Shown in pieces: positions 46,369-57,977 of a DNA stretch of 64,000 bases. The notes under the pieces were generated by a model. It was given only the letters and a program-made list of their open reading frames with translations, ran no database searches and had not been told where the DNA came from. Within the stretch, counting starts at the first letter, position 1, and the number at the start of each line of letters is the position of its first letter. Position numbers and translations under genes: made by a program. The stretch comes from Punctularia strigosozonata HHB-11173 SS5 (taxonomy: Eukaryota; Basidiomycota; Agaricomycetes; Corticiales; Punctulariaceae), in NCBI RefSeq assembly GCF_000264995.1, contig NW_006767445.1, positions 239,346 to 303,345 of the forward strand, read 5' to 3'.

Positions 46369-49300
46369 TCATCCTAGAGTCAGCAACCCGACTCGCTCGT
46401 CTCTGACCGATACCAGCAGCAGATATCGCTGACCGTCCGCCTTGCGGTTCAGCGCCGCCTGGCGAACCTGTTGGGCGTAGCCAGGCTGAGGTATCGGGAA
46501 AGCGGCCAGCAAGGATCGCCAGACGTCCTCGTCCGTAAGCCAGGCCGCGTTGCGGGTCATGATGTCAAACACGGAGCTCGGCACGTCGACGGCGAGAGTC
46601 GTGATGCCGTTCTGTATAGAGGTCTTGACTTCCGTAGCGACGTCGAAAGCTAAGGACTCTCGTGAGCTCAGGCATACGCGGAGTAAAGAAGCAGACGAAC
46701 CTCGCTCAGTGAACATATGTTTCGTCGTCTTGCGCTGCTTCTTGACCTCCATAGGGAGCAGCAGCTGCACGTCCGGCTTGGAGGCGGTAGGCTCCTTGCT
46801 GGCGACCCCACTTGCTGGCGCATCGAAGTTCTTCATCACCCCGGACGTCGTCGCGTCGATGCGCTTCTGTTCCGCGATTTGCTCTTGAAGCCATTCCACG
46901 AGTTCGTGCTTCGAGACTATAACGGAGTAAGTACCATCGTCAAATAAACGTTTGACGGCCAGCTTTGCAAGTGAAGACGCACGGTCATACTCGGTGCCCT
47001 TGAGTACACTCTTCACCTTGAACGCCGGGACGTCTCGCTTATTGGCCATCCGAGCCCGAGGATAAACGATGAACCTGGAATAGATATGAGCCAACATCTC
47101 ACGCGCAAGAAAGAAACGAAGTGATGCTCACAAGATGCCCTCCTCCAAACACTGCGCTACATGATTCTCCGCGTCCGCGACCCCGGACTCGTACATGACG
47201 TCGGCGCTAATGTTATGCCTCCACAGCAAAGCCGCGACCTCCAGCCTGTCCTGCATATGCCCGGGCGTGAAGCTCACGACGTACACGTCGCACCGGCGCG
47301 GGGACCAGAACCCGAAGGAGCGCTGATCCCTGATCAGGTTCTTCACGGTCGCGTTCTGGTAGATCGCCAGCGCGGCCGTGATCTTCTCGAACGAGATCTC
47401 GACCGCGCATGCGTACGTGGCCGGCGCGTCCGGGTTCGGCGGAGTGAAGGTGGATATGAGGGTGTCGTATCTGAAATATGTATGCCGTATCAGCGGGTGA
47501 GTGCGAGGCGATGAACGATGTTTGAACTGACCGTCCACCGATGGCGAGGACGTCTGTGCGTTTGTTGCGTTTGATGACCTCGAAGCAGACGCCGTTCCTG
47601 AAGGTCTTCCTATGGTGATCGCTAAGCATCAAGGGACGGAAGTATATGTTCACGGGCACGCCGGCTAGCGCAACATAGGATAAAACGGAGCGAATATCCT
47701 CGGCCATGGGAGTGATCAGCTTGGTCAGTGTGGGCGAGATGCGTCCAAGCTTGGCCAATACGGAGTCCACGTCCGTGTCTGGCAAGGCGCGTTAGATCGC
47801 ATAGTAGAGCAAGCACTCGGAGGTTGCCGACCTGCTTCGGACATGACCTCTAGTTCATCGGCGGTACTTCGGGGCAAACCCTTTTTCAGAAGCAACGCGC
47901 GCTTCTGTGGAGCGGTGGAGCGCAGCTGCATGAGGATTTCAACCACTGATTCCCTCAGATTGGCGGGTACACGGTTCAGGGTGGCATCGATGACTGATGT
48001 ATAGATGGTAAATGCGTGAAGGGGAAGTTCAAGCCTGGAACTCACTCATTGAGTGCGATATGTGGATATCGTAACTCGTGGCAAGACCCGGGAAGCTCTC
48101 AAGAGTTTCGTAGACCACCGTGATTGCCTCCGCAATGGCGACGGCAGGGCCAAGAACTGTATCCGGTGTGATTATATCGAACACGGCAGCTTTCGAAGTC
48201 TTCGGATGGACTGGCAGCGTGCTGAACCATACAATCATGTTATCAGATAATGTATAGGAACTGTGTGGCGAAGTGAAAACCTACTCCGGCTTGAACACAT
48301 CGCCGATATGATATCGTTTAATTCGCTTGTGTCCTGCCCTCGCGGCCAATCGAGCGAAGGGTACGATCATATCATCGGGTAAATATACAGCTTCGCCTTG
48401 CTTGTCTAAGAAAACGGCGCGCTTCGATTCATCTTCGGTGTTCATGCGCGGCAGAAGCAGCGCGGGCTCTCCGTGTATGGCACCGTGGAGTTTGAAGATG
48501 TCGATGAGCCGCTCCTCGACCACCCCGTCCAGCGTCGTCTGCTCAGGCAACTCTACGTCGGAGTCGTACAAGTATCCCCGCGCACGCTTCGCAGGCATGT
48601 CGAACAACGCGGCCAGAAGGACCTGGAGATGAGGCGAGTCCGGGGTGACTGCAGCGGGGTGAGGTCGGTTTTAGAGCGACGTGAAATTTAGACTCCATAC
48701 CTATTTTCTTCATTGCAGTCTTCACTTGCTCATCTCCCAAGAAAGATGGATACAGTGAGCTTTGAGTCAGCTCAACAGCTGACGGCCGGTCAGAAGGCTT
48801 ATGCTGCAATAGCCACTTGATGACTACCGATAGTGTTAGGGTCGTTCACCTTCTGACAGCAACAAAAGACTGACTATCATGTTGTCTGGTCCTCTTGCCA
48901 TCCCAGGTGTCCGGAAATTCTATCTCTGGCTTTCTTATGCTCTCGATCACCTTGACACGTTCGGTTTGCGTCGAGAACGGGTGGTTCATCTCGAAAAACA
49001 CGATCTGCGATAACATGTTAGAATCAATGTTCTGGTTCTTCAATCTTGACGCACCCCTAGGCTGTACATATCTACCTTGGTCCAATCTCGACGACCACCT
49101 GAAGGGCAGAGCACCTCGGGCGCGATGTATAGTCGTGTTCCAACCTCGAGTGTCATCTCGTTCTGCGTAACGGCTGCCTTGGCCGACAAACCCGACGGAC
49201 CAGCAGCGACCGAACTCATTGTCGCAAGTCCGAAGTCACCGACTGCCGGAGATATGCTCAGCGACTGCTCTGTGCAGGACTTCACAACTACACACCTTTG

Positions 49301-52300
49301 CAGTCCCCCTTTGCATCTTAGCGTATAGTGAGCACAGGTACAGCCACCAGTGTGATAAGTTACACACCAATAAAAATGTTGGCACACTTAATGTCACGAT
49401 GAGCCTGCGAAGATGATGAATATCGATGTCTATGATGATACGCATCGGGTGACTCACGATTCCATGGCTGTACATGTGCACGAGTGCTTCTACAATTTGG
49501 TTGAAAAGCCTCCAGCACTCCTTCTCGTCGAGCCCTTCTTCGATACGCTGTCGAAGGATTCGCGATGAACGACAAAGTCAAGACAACGAATCACGTCACT
49601 GACCTCGCGAAGTGTTTGCCGCTCGATGAACTCCATATGTATAAACATCATCCGGGGTGGTTCGGGCTGAGGCCGACGATGCGCCAGGGCCCAGGAGTTT
49701 CCAGGGCCGTTCGGCGCAAGCAAGTCATCGTCGATACCAAGGTTGAGCTCGTCCTCGCCTGGCTCATCATCATCTTCCTCGTCCGAAGATCCGTTCGCAC
49801 TATTCCCGCCTGAGCTTGACCGAGCGAATAGTATCGTGGGGAATGTGTAGTTGCTCCCGGACGCAGTCCGCGACGTGAGATCGTCGAGGTTGGGCTTCAA
49901 GAAGTCGCTCCCGCTGCTGTCGAAAGTGGAGGGGGTCTGGTTCGAGTTCGACCGGGACGCCTGGACGGAGGTGATCCCGTCCGCCGTGGTGTCGTCGCCG
50001 TAGGACTCCTCATCCGAGTTCGGGTTTGGAAATCGCTCCGGCTCGGGCTCGCCCACCCACGAGTTATAGTAGCGGACGATGTATGGGTGCGTGAGCTGGC
50101 TCAAGGCCTCGACCTCCCGGTTGATTTTGCCTGTACTCTGTCCGGGCCGGAGCTTGATCTTCTTCACTGCGTAGATCTTGTTATCGACCCTATGCCGGAC
50201 CTTCACAACAGACCCGAAACCACCCTTTCCCTGGAGAGAGATCAGGATATGCGCGCACAAAAAGCACTCAAACCTACGATGATTTCGAGCTCCTCGAAGT
50301 CGTTCTTGTACCGACTATAACGCTGCACGGCGGCAGGGAAGTAATCATGCACCGGGGACCCAGAAAACATGGCAGGCTGAGGAGTACGCGGGCCGGCGCC
50401 AGCTATTGCCATCGGGGGCGTGGCCGTTGGAGTCGAGGTCGTTACGACTGGTGATAGGGAGCGCTGGATACCGACTTCAACGAGTTCAGACAGAAGGGTG
50501 TCGCACGGAGCTCTGCTGTAGGAGGGCATTCCAAGCGTTTTCGTAATGAATCGCTGAAGCGGCTGAGAAATGTCCGCTGGGATGATACGAGGTTCAGGCA
50601 AGAGCAAAGCAAGGTAAGTCGTCAATACGCACAATACTGGAGCGCAACATAGGGTGTCGGGTACTTGGTGACGACCTCTCGACCCATGAGCATCTGCAGA
50701 AGCAGGACGCCGGTGTAGTACACGTCCGTGATCTTCTTATGTTCTAGTGGAGACTCCACGAGTTCTTGGGAGAGCCAGCCTTCGGGAAGCGGCAACTCCT
50801 CGGCAGGCAACGGAACACCGTCTGAGATCGGATTGGAGCGATGCAAGTCCGTGATGCGCACCGGCCACCCGGCTCTGCCGAGTTTGACGATGCGTGTACC
50901 GGTCGCACGTTCGTGCTGACCAAGGAAGACACATTCAAGGCTGACGCCTAACATCATACGAGTAAGCCCGTTTATCATGACGTTCGATCAAAACCATATC
51001 CTACCGCGATGCAACAGTTCCGCTTCGTGGAGTGCGCGTAACCCTTTCAATATCTGCTTGAGGTACATGGTTGCTTTCTCTTCTTTCAGGGTGTCGTTGT
51101 CTCCCAGAACGTCCAACAAGCTCATATTGGGCCGCTTCTCGCTCAGAACCGCGAGTCTCGAAGCCATAGCAGCATTCGGCATCGTAAGCTTACAGGCATA
51201 TACGCGTTGCACATGCGGATGCTCGAACCGGATGAGCCGCTTGATCTCATCGACGAGATTCCGGAGCTTCTTTCGCCCGGGCGACGTGCTGTAGTACGAG
51301 GACTCGAAATTGACAATATGCACCTCGAGCAGGACATTGGCGGTAGCCTCGTCGCAAACCGGTTCGGCGAAATAGGTGGTACCGAGGCCTTCTACTCAGA
51401 TATTCAGGGCTGGGTCTCCGTGCACATTTCGGGGCGCGGAAGCTCTGCGACGTACCTTGGCGTGGATGGAAGAGTCTGACTGAGTTGAACTTCACGCCGT
51501 CTACGGCGACGTACTCGTCGAAGACCAAGGTAGGGGTGTCGCTCGCCGGTTCTGAAGGCACCGCGGTTGCGTCCGAGAACGCCCTGCTGCGAGCCATGGT
51601 ACGCTCTTGTTGGGATTGCTGCTTCTGACGCTCCGCCTTTTCCGCCTCCAGCTCGGCGTTGACCGCTAGCGCATTCATCGCTTTCCGCTCCAGCTCCCGT
51701 TCGGCTTCGGCCTGCTCGCGCTCGCGCTTCGCCTGTCAAGCGTGACTCGTTCAGCATGACTCGATCGCACGTGGGCTGTAGCAGAACTCGCTAGAACATA
51801 CTCGTTGCTCGTCGGACGCCCTCTTGTTCATCTGAGTAGCCAGGTCAGGGGCATCGGGCATGGGCGTGGCATTATTTACGATCCAATCTTCTACGAGATT
51901 ACATATCTGGTGACCGAGAATATGAAGATCAGGGTACAGGATACAGCATGCTCAGCAACGTACGTCGAAGATGACCGCCTCCGAACCGCGGCTTTTCTGA
52001 ACGGCGGTATTGATTACGTGGGTGAGCTTGGTAACTTGGGTAGAGCTAAGGCCCTGGGGCTGTTGTATGGTAAACTGGGGTGATGCATTGTGGGGGTATG
52101 TTTTAGGTAGTCTAAGCAGCACAAATAGTGAGAAATGAGAGTCACGCCAAGTAGACGATTGTGGAAAGCAGACGCACCGAACGTGGAGTTGGCAATTGAC
52201 CTTCCGCTGGTGCTTCGGATCGGGATGATTGATTCGGATGATAAATTCTTTGACGCTGGTAGCACCCTATCGGCACAAACGTGCGTTAGCATTAATAGCA

Positions 52301-52432
52301 CGTCCTCCCCACGAAGATCCGGCAAACACACACCTTCCACACGGTGGGTGGTGGACACTCGATGAAGTTTTCTGTAAAGATCGACTTGAGCACTTCGATT
52401 TCTTGCTCCTGCAGCTCTGCGTTGGTCGCCAT
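46369..52432 (-). CDS. GCN2: eIF2-alpha kinase Gcn2 (general control kinase)
   Basis: Senses uncharged tRNA and stalled ribosomes and phosphorylates eIF2-alpha to start the amino-acid starvation response. About twenty exons. Domain order is complete. RWD domain from the start (NAELQEQEIEVLKSIF). Charged helix (AKREREQAEAERELERKAMNAL). Degenerate kinase domain (VRRLIRF-like RLIRFEHPHVQRVYACKL; LKQILKGLRALHEAELLHRG). Active kinase domain: GKGGFGSVVKVRHRVDNKIYAVKKI, an acidic insert rich in DDD/EEDD typical of the family, HRDIKCANIF, GDFGLAT, GTRLYIAPEVL and YSLGIVFFEM. HisRS-like domain (VFLDKQGEAVYLPDDMIVPFA; DQRSFGFWSPRRCDVYVVS). C-terminal domain (FKVKSVLKGTEYD...LLTLG). The catalytic loop has KC in place of the common KP or KL. 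No break was found. Confidence 0.93.
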
Positions 52433-53145
52433 ATCATGTCCTCAGAAAGAGTTATATGTCGGCAAATGGTGCGGGGTAATTGCGAGGAACTGTGGTGATA
52501 GAACCTGCGCGGTCGGTCGGTCGAGCAGAATGGCGTGAACAGGGGAGGACCCGAGGGACCTCAGCAGTTCAAGCCTCCATGAATGCCAGCAAGATGGATA
52601 TGAAGATTTGTGCAACGAGGTTGAGGTCAAAGGTCACCGCGACACCCTTGACTCGTGCTGTCCCCAAAGGGCGCGAGGCGCTTTACCTGGCCTTCTTTAT
52701 CGCGAGGTTTGATAGCCGAGTCACGTGCTATCATGGTCGTTGTGACTTATTCGGCGTTCGTCGCCTTTGCTTCTGGACATTGTCATCTTTGCATATTCAT
52801 AGAGGAACTGAACAAGTTCTCCATGAACGTTGCTCTCACAGTATCAAAAGACCATCTAGAACTGACATTCAAGCTTTAGCTTTGGTCCCTTCAATCACCG
52901 GGAGCCAATTGCAAAGTCAAACTGGCGACAACAGTCATCGGTACAGTGGTATACGCAGAAAAGCATTACACACAGCAAGACGGGCTCCCCTGAGGGAGCC
53001 TCTAGGTATATCGACAGGTATATCAAGGAACAACAAACCACTACGCAGAAGAGAGACCAGATTCCTCCGTATCATCATCAAGGCGCCGGTTGCGTACAGG
53101 ATCTAAAACCATTTAGGCAGATATCAGCGGCTGCCGAAGCGCCAT
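52433..53145. other. Intergenic spacer, Gcn2 promoter
   Basis: Lies between the 5' end of Gcn2 and the 3' end of the second CK2 alpha, both on the minus strand. A 208-codon plus-strand frame (52480-53106) is Arg/Ser-rich with no motif and is probably chance. Short upstream ORFs in the Gcn2 leader were not analysed. Confidence 0.4.
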
Positions 53146-54615
53146 TCACAAGTAACCGTGCTGACCAAAGTATCGGTGACAAAGCGCCTCGCCCGCGGTA
53201 AGGCGTTCTGCGGGGTCGTATCGCAGGATCTTGTCCAGGAAATCGACCAGCTCGTTTGACACGCATTTCCTGTTGTCCTGTGTCACGAAGCGACTCCAAG
53301 GCTTACGCGGCCATCTTTGAGTTCCACGTTCAGTCGAGCGAACCAGTACGGAAAAGGGAATATGTATGCTGACCTCTCGAGAATATCGTCAAAGTGAGGA
53401 TCCAGCGCGATATTGTACCTGATACCCCGATGAGCAAATACGGGAGCGGAAAGTCGGTCGCATGCGTACTTGTCCAAGAACGCATACAAGTCATCCGTTC
53501 CGAGAACCTTGGCGATCTTAACCAGCTGGTCGTAATTATCATGTCCGTGGAAGAACACGTTCTTCCTGAACACCTATTCCAACACCGGGTCGGTTAGTGA
53601 AAATGCATTACTAGCATCTGCGACGATCTCACGATGCCTGCCAGGACGCATCCAAAGCACCAGACGTCGAGGCTGTAGTCGTAGTACCCGTAATCGACGA
53701 GGAGCTCCGGGCTCTTCCAGTTACGCGTGGCGACCCGGCACGTCAGGCGCACTCCAGGGTGATAGAACTCCGCGAGACCCCAGTCGATCAAACGCAGCTA
53801 TGCCCAGGTCCATACGAATTAATGTAGATGCCAGGAATGCGATGAAACGGCTCGGACTTTACGCTTGGCATGGTCAATCACGATGTTCTGAGGCTTCACG
53901 TCACTGTACCCAATATTAGCGGGCTCCTTGTCATTGAGGGAAGTGTAGCTTGATCTTACCGATGCATGATGCCCTTGGAATGACAGAATTCGAGTGCCTA
54001 TGCGCAGAAACTCTCAGCATAGTTACATACAGCACGCGCTGGTACGTGGAGAAAAACCATACCTTCAATAGCTCGAACATGTAGAACCGCACATCCATAT
54101 CCGTCAACCTGGGATAAAGCACCTTGTGGTCCACCGCGTCCACATACTCCGTTACCAAACTCGGGATCCTCGACGTCGGGTCTCGCACGACGTCCAGCAA
54201 CTGCACGATGCTCGGCCCGCCGCTGAGGTTCTGCAGCACCTTGATCTCGCGCTTTATCTTCCTCTTCTTCACTGGCTTGAGAACCTTGATGATACACTTC
54301 TCGTCGCTGGACGTGTCTAGACCGAGAAACACCTATACGACGATACCGATATCAGAACCCGCTCATTCACAGTGCGAAGATTTCCGCTTAAACCTCTGAA
54401 TATTTCCCTTGCCCTACTTTCCGTATCAGTTCATACCGCTCTGTAGATCCCCACAGAACTTGCACATTCTCTAAGACGTCACATACAGATCAACTTTGGA
54501 GACAATATCGCATAGGACGCCGTTCCCTACCATACTCGTACCACGTCGGTCCCATCGACGCGTTCACGTTCGCATAGACCTTCGAGACATGCAGGACCTC
54601 GCGGTCGGAGTCCAT
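53146..54615 (-). CDS. Divergent casein kinase 2 alpha paralogue
   Basis: Starts [18 protein letters not shown]; an in-frame ATG 15 nt further upstream is also possible. The intron positions and order match the CK2 alpha gene at 44123-45721. Kinase landmarks are kept: [90 protein letters not shown]. The activation segment differs: [16 protein letters not shown] replaces VASR(Y/F)[16 protein letters not shown] has an added cysteine, and the helix reads [12 protein letters not shown] instead of MWSLGC. The protein ends YFGQHGYL, without the usual longer tail. A 35-nt alternative intron giving a longer tail was judged too short. All splice junctions hold, so it should make a full kinase, perhaps with altered specificity or regulation. 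Confidence 0.85.
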
Positions 54616-55048
54616 CGCCTGCGCTTGCATCTCCCAGACAGGCCACGCCAACGAGACGGGCGACGTCGGTGGTCAAGAGGACGACGACCGCTGCGCATCT
54701 CATGATCGCCATCCATCACATCGTGCACAACAGCACCGAGAACGTGCACGATAAGGATAGCCTGGTGACCAATCCACTCCTAAGTTACTCATGAAACATT
54801 TACGTAAACGCTGGTGCATGCATGCGAAGCCCGAATAATGCCCATATCGCCACACTATTCGAACAAATATATTCAACCGTCCAGCACTGTTAACTCCTCG
54901 CGGCGGACAGCGTAATGTCGCAGAACATGGGGTACGACCATAAGCATATGTTGCATACACCTCTACCACAGAACATCCTGGAGGACATTGAACCTGTACC
55001 GACATGCTCCTAGGGCGCTCGACGAATACCGAGATGGCGTCCGCATTT
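54616..55048. other. Intergenic spacer
   Basis: About 430 bp between the divergent kinase gene and eL8, both minus strand. Holds the kinase promoter and the eL8 3' flank. No repeat or RNA gene noticed. Confidence 0.4.
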
Positions 55049-56129
55049 TTAGAGCTTGCCAAGGCTGGCAGCGGCGATGTTCTGGCCAGCAGCCTTAGCG
55101 CGCTTGCGAAGCTTCTGCGTCGACTTGTTGCCGCGGAGACCTCCGCCCCAGACACGGCGCTGTTCCTCGTACTTGTCGGTGCTGAAGGATGCAATTGATA
55201 TCTGACGTGATTGTGGGATAGTGAATGACTTACAAGTTGGCCTTCGCAGCGCTGACCAGCGTGCTCAGCTCCTTCTGGTCCTCGGACTTGACGTCTTGGA
55301 GGGTGAGAACAGCGGCGGTCTTCTTGTGGACCACTGTGCCAAGACGGGCCTTGCCCTTGACGATGACGTACGGGACACCCATCTTGCGGCACAGGGCGGG
55401 TAGGAAGACAACGAGCTCGATAGGGTCAACGTCGTGCGCGATGACGACGAGGTTGGCCTTCTTGGCCTCAATGAGAGCGACGGTGTGGTTGAGGCCGTAC
55501 TTGACGAATAACGGCTTCTTGTCCTGCGCGAGTCATGAGCAAAAGGCCGAAAGCCGCATGTTGAACGTCATACCTTGGTCGGCTCCTTGCCCTCGGCGGC
55601 GTCCTTAGCAGCGGCATCGAGGCGCGCCTTCTTCTCCTGCTTGGTCTCCGGGCGGTACTTGTTGAGCAGCTTGAAGAGCTGAGTAGCGGTGTTCTTGTCG
55701 AGAGTGTGCGAGAACTGCGCGATGGAAGGGGGGACCTTCAGGCGCTGGTGGAGGATGACCTTCTGGCGCTGGAGGCGGACGTATTCGGGCCACTTCACGA
55801 AGCGGGTCAGGTCAGTCTTGTGCTGGATGTCCTGCCCTGCAGAATGGATTAGATACAATCCAACATCGGAAGAGCGAAGACGTGCCGATGCCGAAGTTCT
55901 TGGGGCGCGACTCGAAAAGCGGGTTCTTGACCTGCTTGGTCGACTTGCTGGCACCACCGGGAGCGGGGGCGGGCTTCTTTCCCGATCCGGCTTTGGCTTT
56001 GGGCGGCTGGTCATTGAGACGAGTGTTAGCAACGAGGACGTCAATTGAATGACCGTCGCCGTCGCCGTCCTCGGAGCTCTAACGCCTACCCACCGAAGTG
56101 AGCAGACCCAGCAGAAGCGTCATTGCCAT
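55049..56129 (-). CDS. 60S ribosomal protein eL8 (L8/L7a)
   Basis: Structural protein of the large ribosomal subunit with an L7Ae-type RNA-binding fold. Conserved pieces: [139 protein letters not shown] and [10 protein letters not shown]. The end is AAASLGKL, with the stop at 55049-55051. One intron (55837-55885) must use a GC donor. The start is uncertain: the usual MPPK N-terminus would need an intron right after the ATG at 56129-56127, while the reading with a GTGGGT donor adds [12 protein letters not shown] before PPKAK. High expression is expected. Confidence 0.92.
55837..55885 (-). other. GC-AG intron in eL8
   Basis: A 49-nt intron starting GCACGT and ending CTGCAG. Only this junction joins NFGIG to QDIQHK in frame; no GT donor nearby does. 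Its acceptor and branch-like TCTAAT are ordinary. Confidence 0.7.
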
Positions 56130-57977
56130 AGAGGCTCAGCATAAAGTTGTTTAAAAAAACAACCGCTGGCTACGTCTACAAGTCCGATCAGCACATGAGC
56201 GGAAAAGGTCATCCGACTCGACACCTTACCATCCATCTCATTTCTTCATGATTTTGAGACGAATAACGCAGTAGAGCATTCCGAGGACGTCGAGGGCTCC
56301 ACCGGGAGTATTCAGCTCACCATTTCTTGATCTTGAGGCCGGACGGGAAGGGAGTGGAGGAGATGGCGGCGTGGTAGAGCGTGGGATTCAAGAGTCAAGA
56401 CGAACAGATTCCCAATTTGGTCGGAGTTGTCGGAGTTTCCCCCCTGCCGAATCAAAGCGAACCTCCTTTGTTAAGCTCATTGCTCGCAGTTGTTGACAGG
56501 ATATCGATCTTGATTATGCAGAGTATGGTGAATCTTGTGAAGCAGCTTGATCTAGGCCACACTCTGCTAGCTAAGCCCTTATCTGGCTCTTCGGCTGCTC
56601 TTGGGACAGGGCCTCGCTCAACCTTGCACACCCTTCTGAACAATTGCATTCGGAGTCTGGACGATATGCTATGCCAAGTATCGCCACTCCATGATCAGGG
56701 ATTGAACTTAATCTGCCCTCAGACCATATACCTCCTGCTCTTCAATGTGTTGTCGGATGCGGGTTTGCGTGAATTACCTCCTGTACGATCAACGCCAATG
56801 GAGCGCGGCTCTGCCAATGTGATCTAACCCTCGCGGCTTCCTTACTTCTCGCCAGCTTCGCATACCTCTTTCAGGCATAGAGGATCATCTGTCTCACCAG
56901 CGCATCAAGTTCTCGCCTCGCTCCAGGGCCCCTCTAAGGTCGAAGCCCGAATCTTCAAGGCCCGCCACGTCGTTGCGAGAATGTCGGCCGTCGCATATTG
57001 TGCGGCGAGCCCACCGCTGCGCATGCCAACTGCGGGGCTCCAAGGGAAAACGAGCGAAGGAATGAGACAAGGGAGACTGAATGCGCCGCCACAGCTCGGG
57101 CCTGGCATCCACGCCGCAACGCCAAACTGCCGCGAACAATGTCCTCGGACCGGGATTTGGGCCAGCGTCCGCAGCCCTGAACTCCGATCCGAGCACGCGG
57201 AAACGATTCTATTGAATTGGATGCTAACCGTGTGTGCACGCATGAGCAAAAACCGGACTTCCACTCATCAGGTTCTCCACGAAGGATATCTAGAGGAATG
57301 CAGACCTTGTCACGCTGAGGCAAAGATGTACGTACGTAGTACGTACATCGTATTTCGAGCTTGTTGTCCTGACTTCTGACAGACAATTCTGCCCGATCGG
57401 TGATTGGCAATGGTGATTTCTCGGTCCCGACTCGTTGGTCATAGCCGTCTCACTGTGCACGTTCTCAGCAAGTTCTTAGACTCAACGTTATCACCAACCC
57501 TTCGAGTGCCTTTTGACAGGTGTCTGGGTGCAGAAGCTATTTCTCCGTTGATGATCACTCCTCTGCGCTGCCCGACAATCGGACTGAACCACAATCATGC
57601 AACTCCGGGGAAAGTAGAAACCATAGGTTTGGAACTTCAGGCTTCAGTGGTTCGCATATTCAACTCAGTGCGTGATTGTTACACCACAATTCTACTGAGA
57701 AGCTCCTGTCATCCAGAGAGCTCAATCATCCGCGTATCACACACCACCACGGGTATCCGCTATGTTGGGATACAGTGAATGCATCGCAGAAAAAAAGAAT
57801 GTCTGATTAGTCATTGTATAGTAAGAAAGTCCATGGGCCAAATAAAGGAACGACCGTAAATAGTTTGGAATTCCCTATATTGTCCAATGATGACGATGGC
57901 AACGACGGTGACCGTCATACCCCCAGGGCAAGAGAAGAGAAGAAACGGGCGATCCCATAAGCACACTCGCCAGCTCG
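56130..57977. other. Intergenic 1.85-kb region
   Basis: Lies upstream of eL8 and downstream of the amylase, both minus strand. A 148-codon plus frame at 56381-56827 (leucine/proline-rich, no motif) and overlapping frames at 56.9-57.4 kb are unassigned. A perfect 11-bp inverted repeat with a 3-bp loop sits at 57325-57349. No gene can be supported. Confidence 0.4.
57325..57349. repeat. Perfect 11-bp inverted repeat
   Basis: GATGTACGTAC, a 3-bp spacer GTA, then GTACGTACATC. Could form a hairpin or a paired protein-binding site. Far from any start codon, so its role is unknown. Confidence 0.5.

Noticed and set aside
52480-53106. 208-codon plus-strand open frame
   Set aside because: Arg/Ser-rich translation without motifs in the gap upstream of Gcn2; most likely a chance frame.
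53078-53299. Longer C-terminus for the divergent CK2 alpha using an extra last intron
   Set aside because: It would need a 35-nt intron, shorter than the 45-70 nt introns elsewhere in the window. The unspliced stop at 53146 is simpler.
56381-56827. 148-codon open frame near the eL8 promoter
   Set aside because: No recognisable domain, no splice partners and no promoter sign; noted only as part of the gap.
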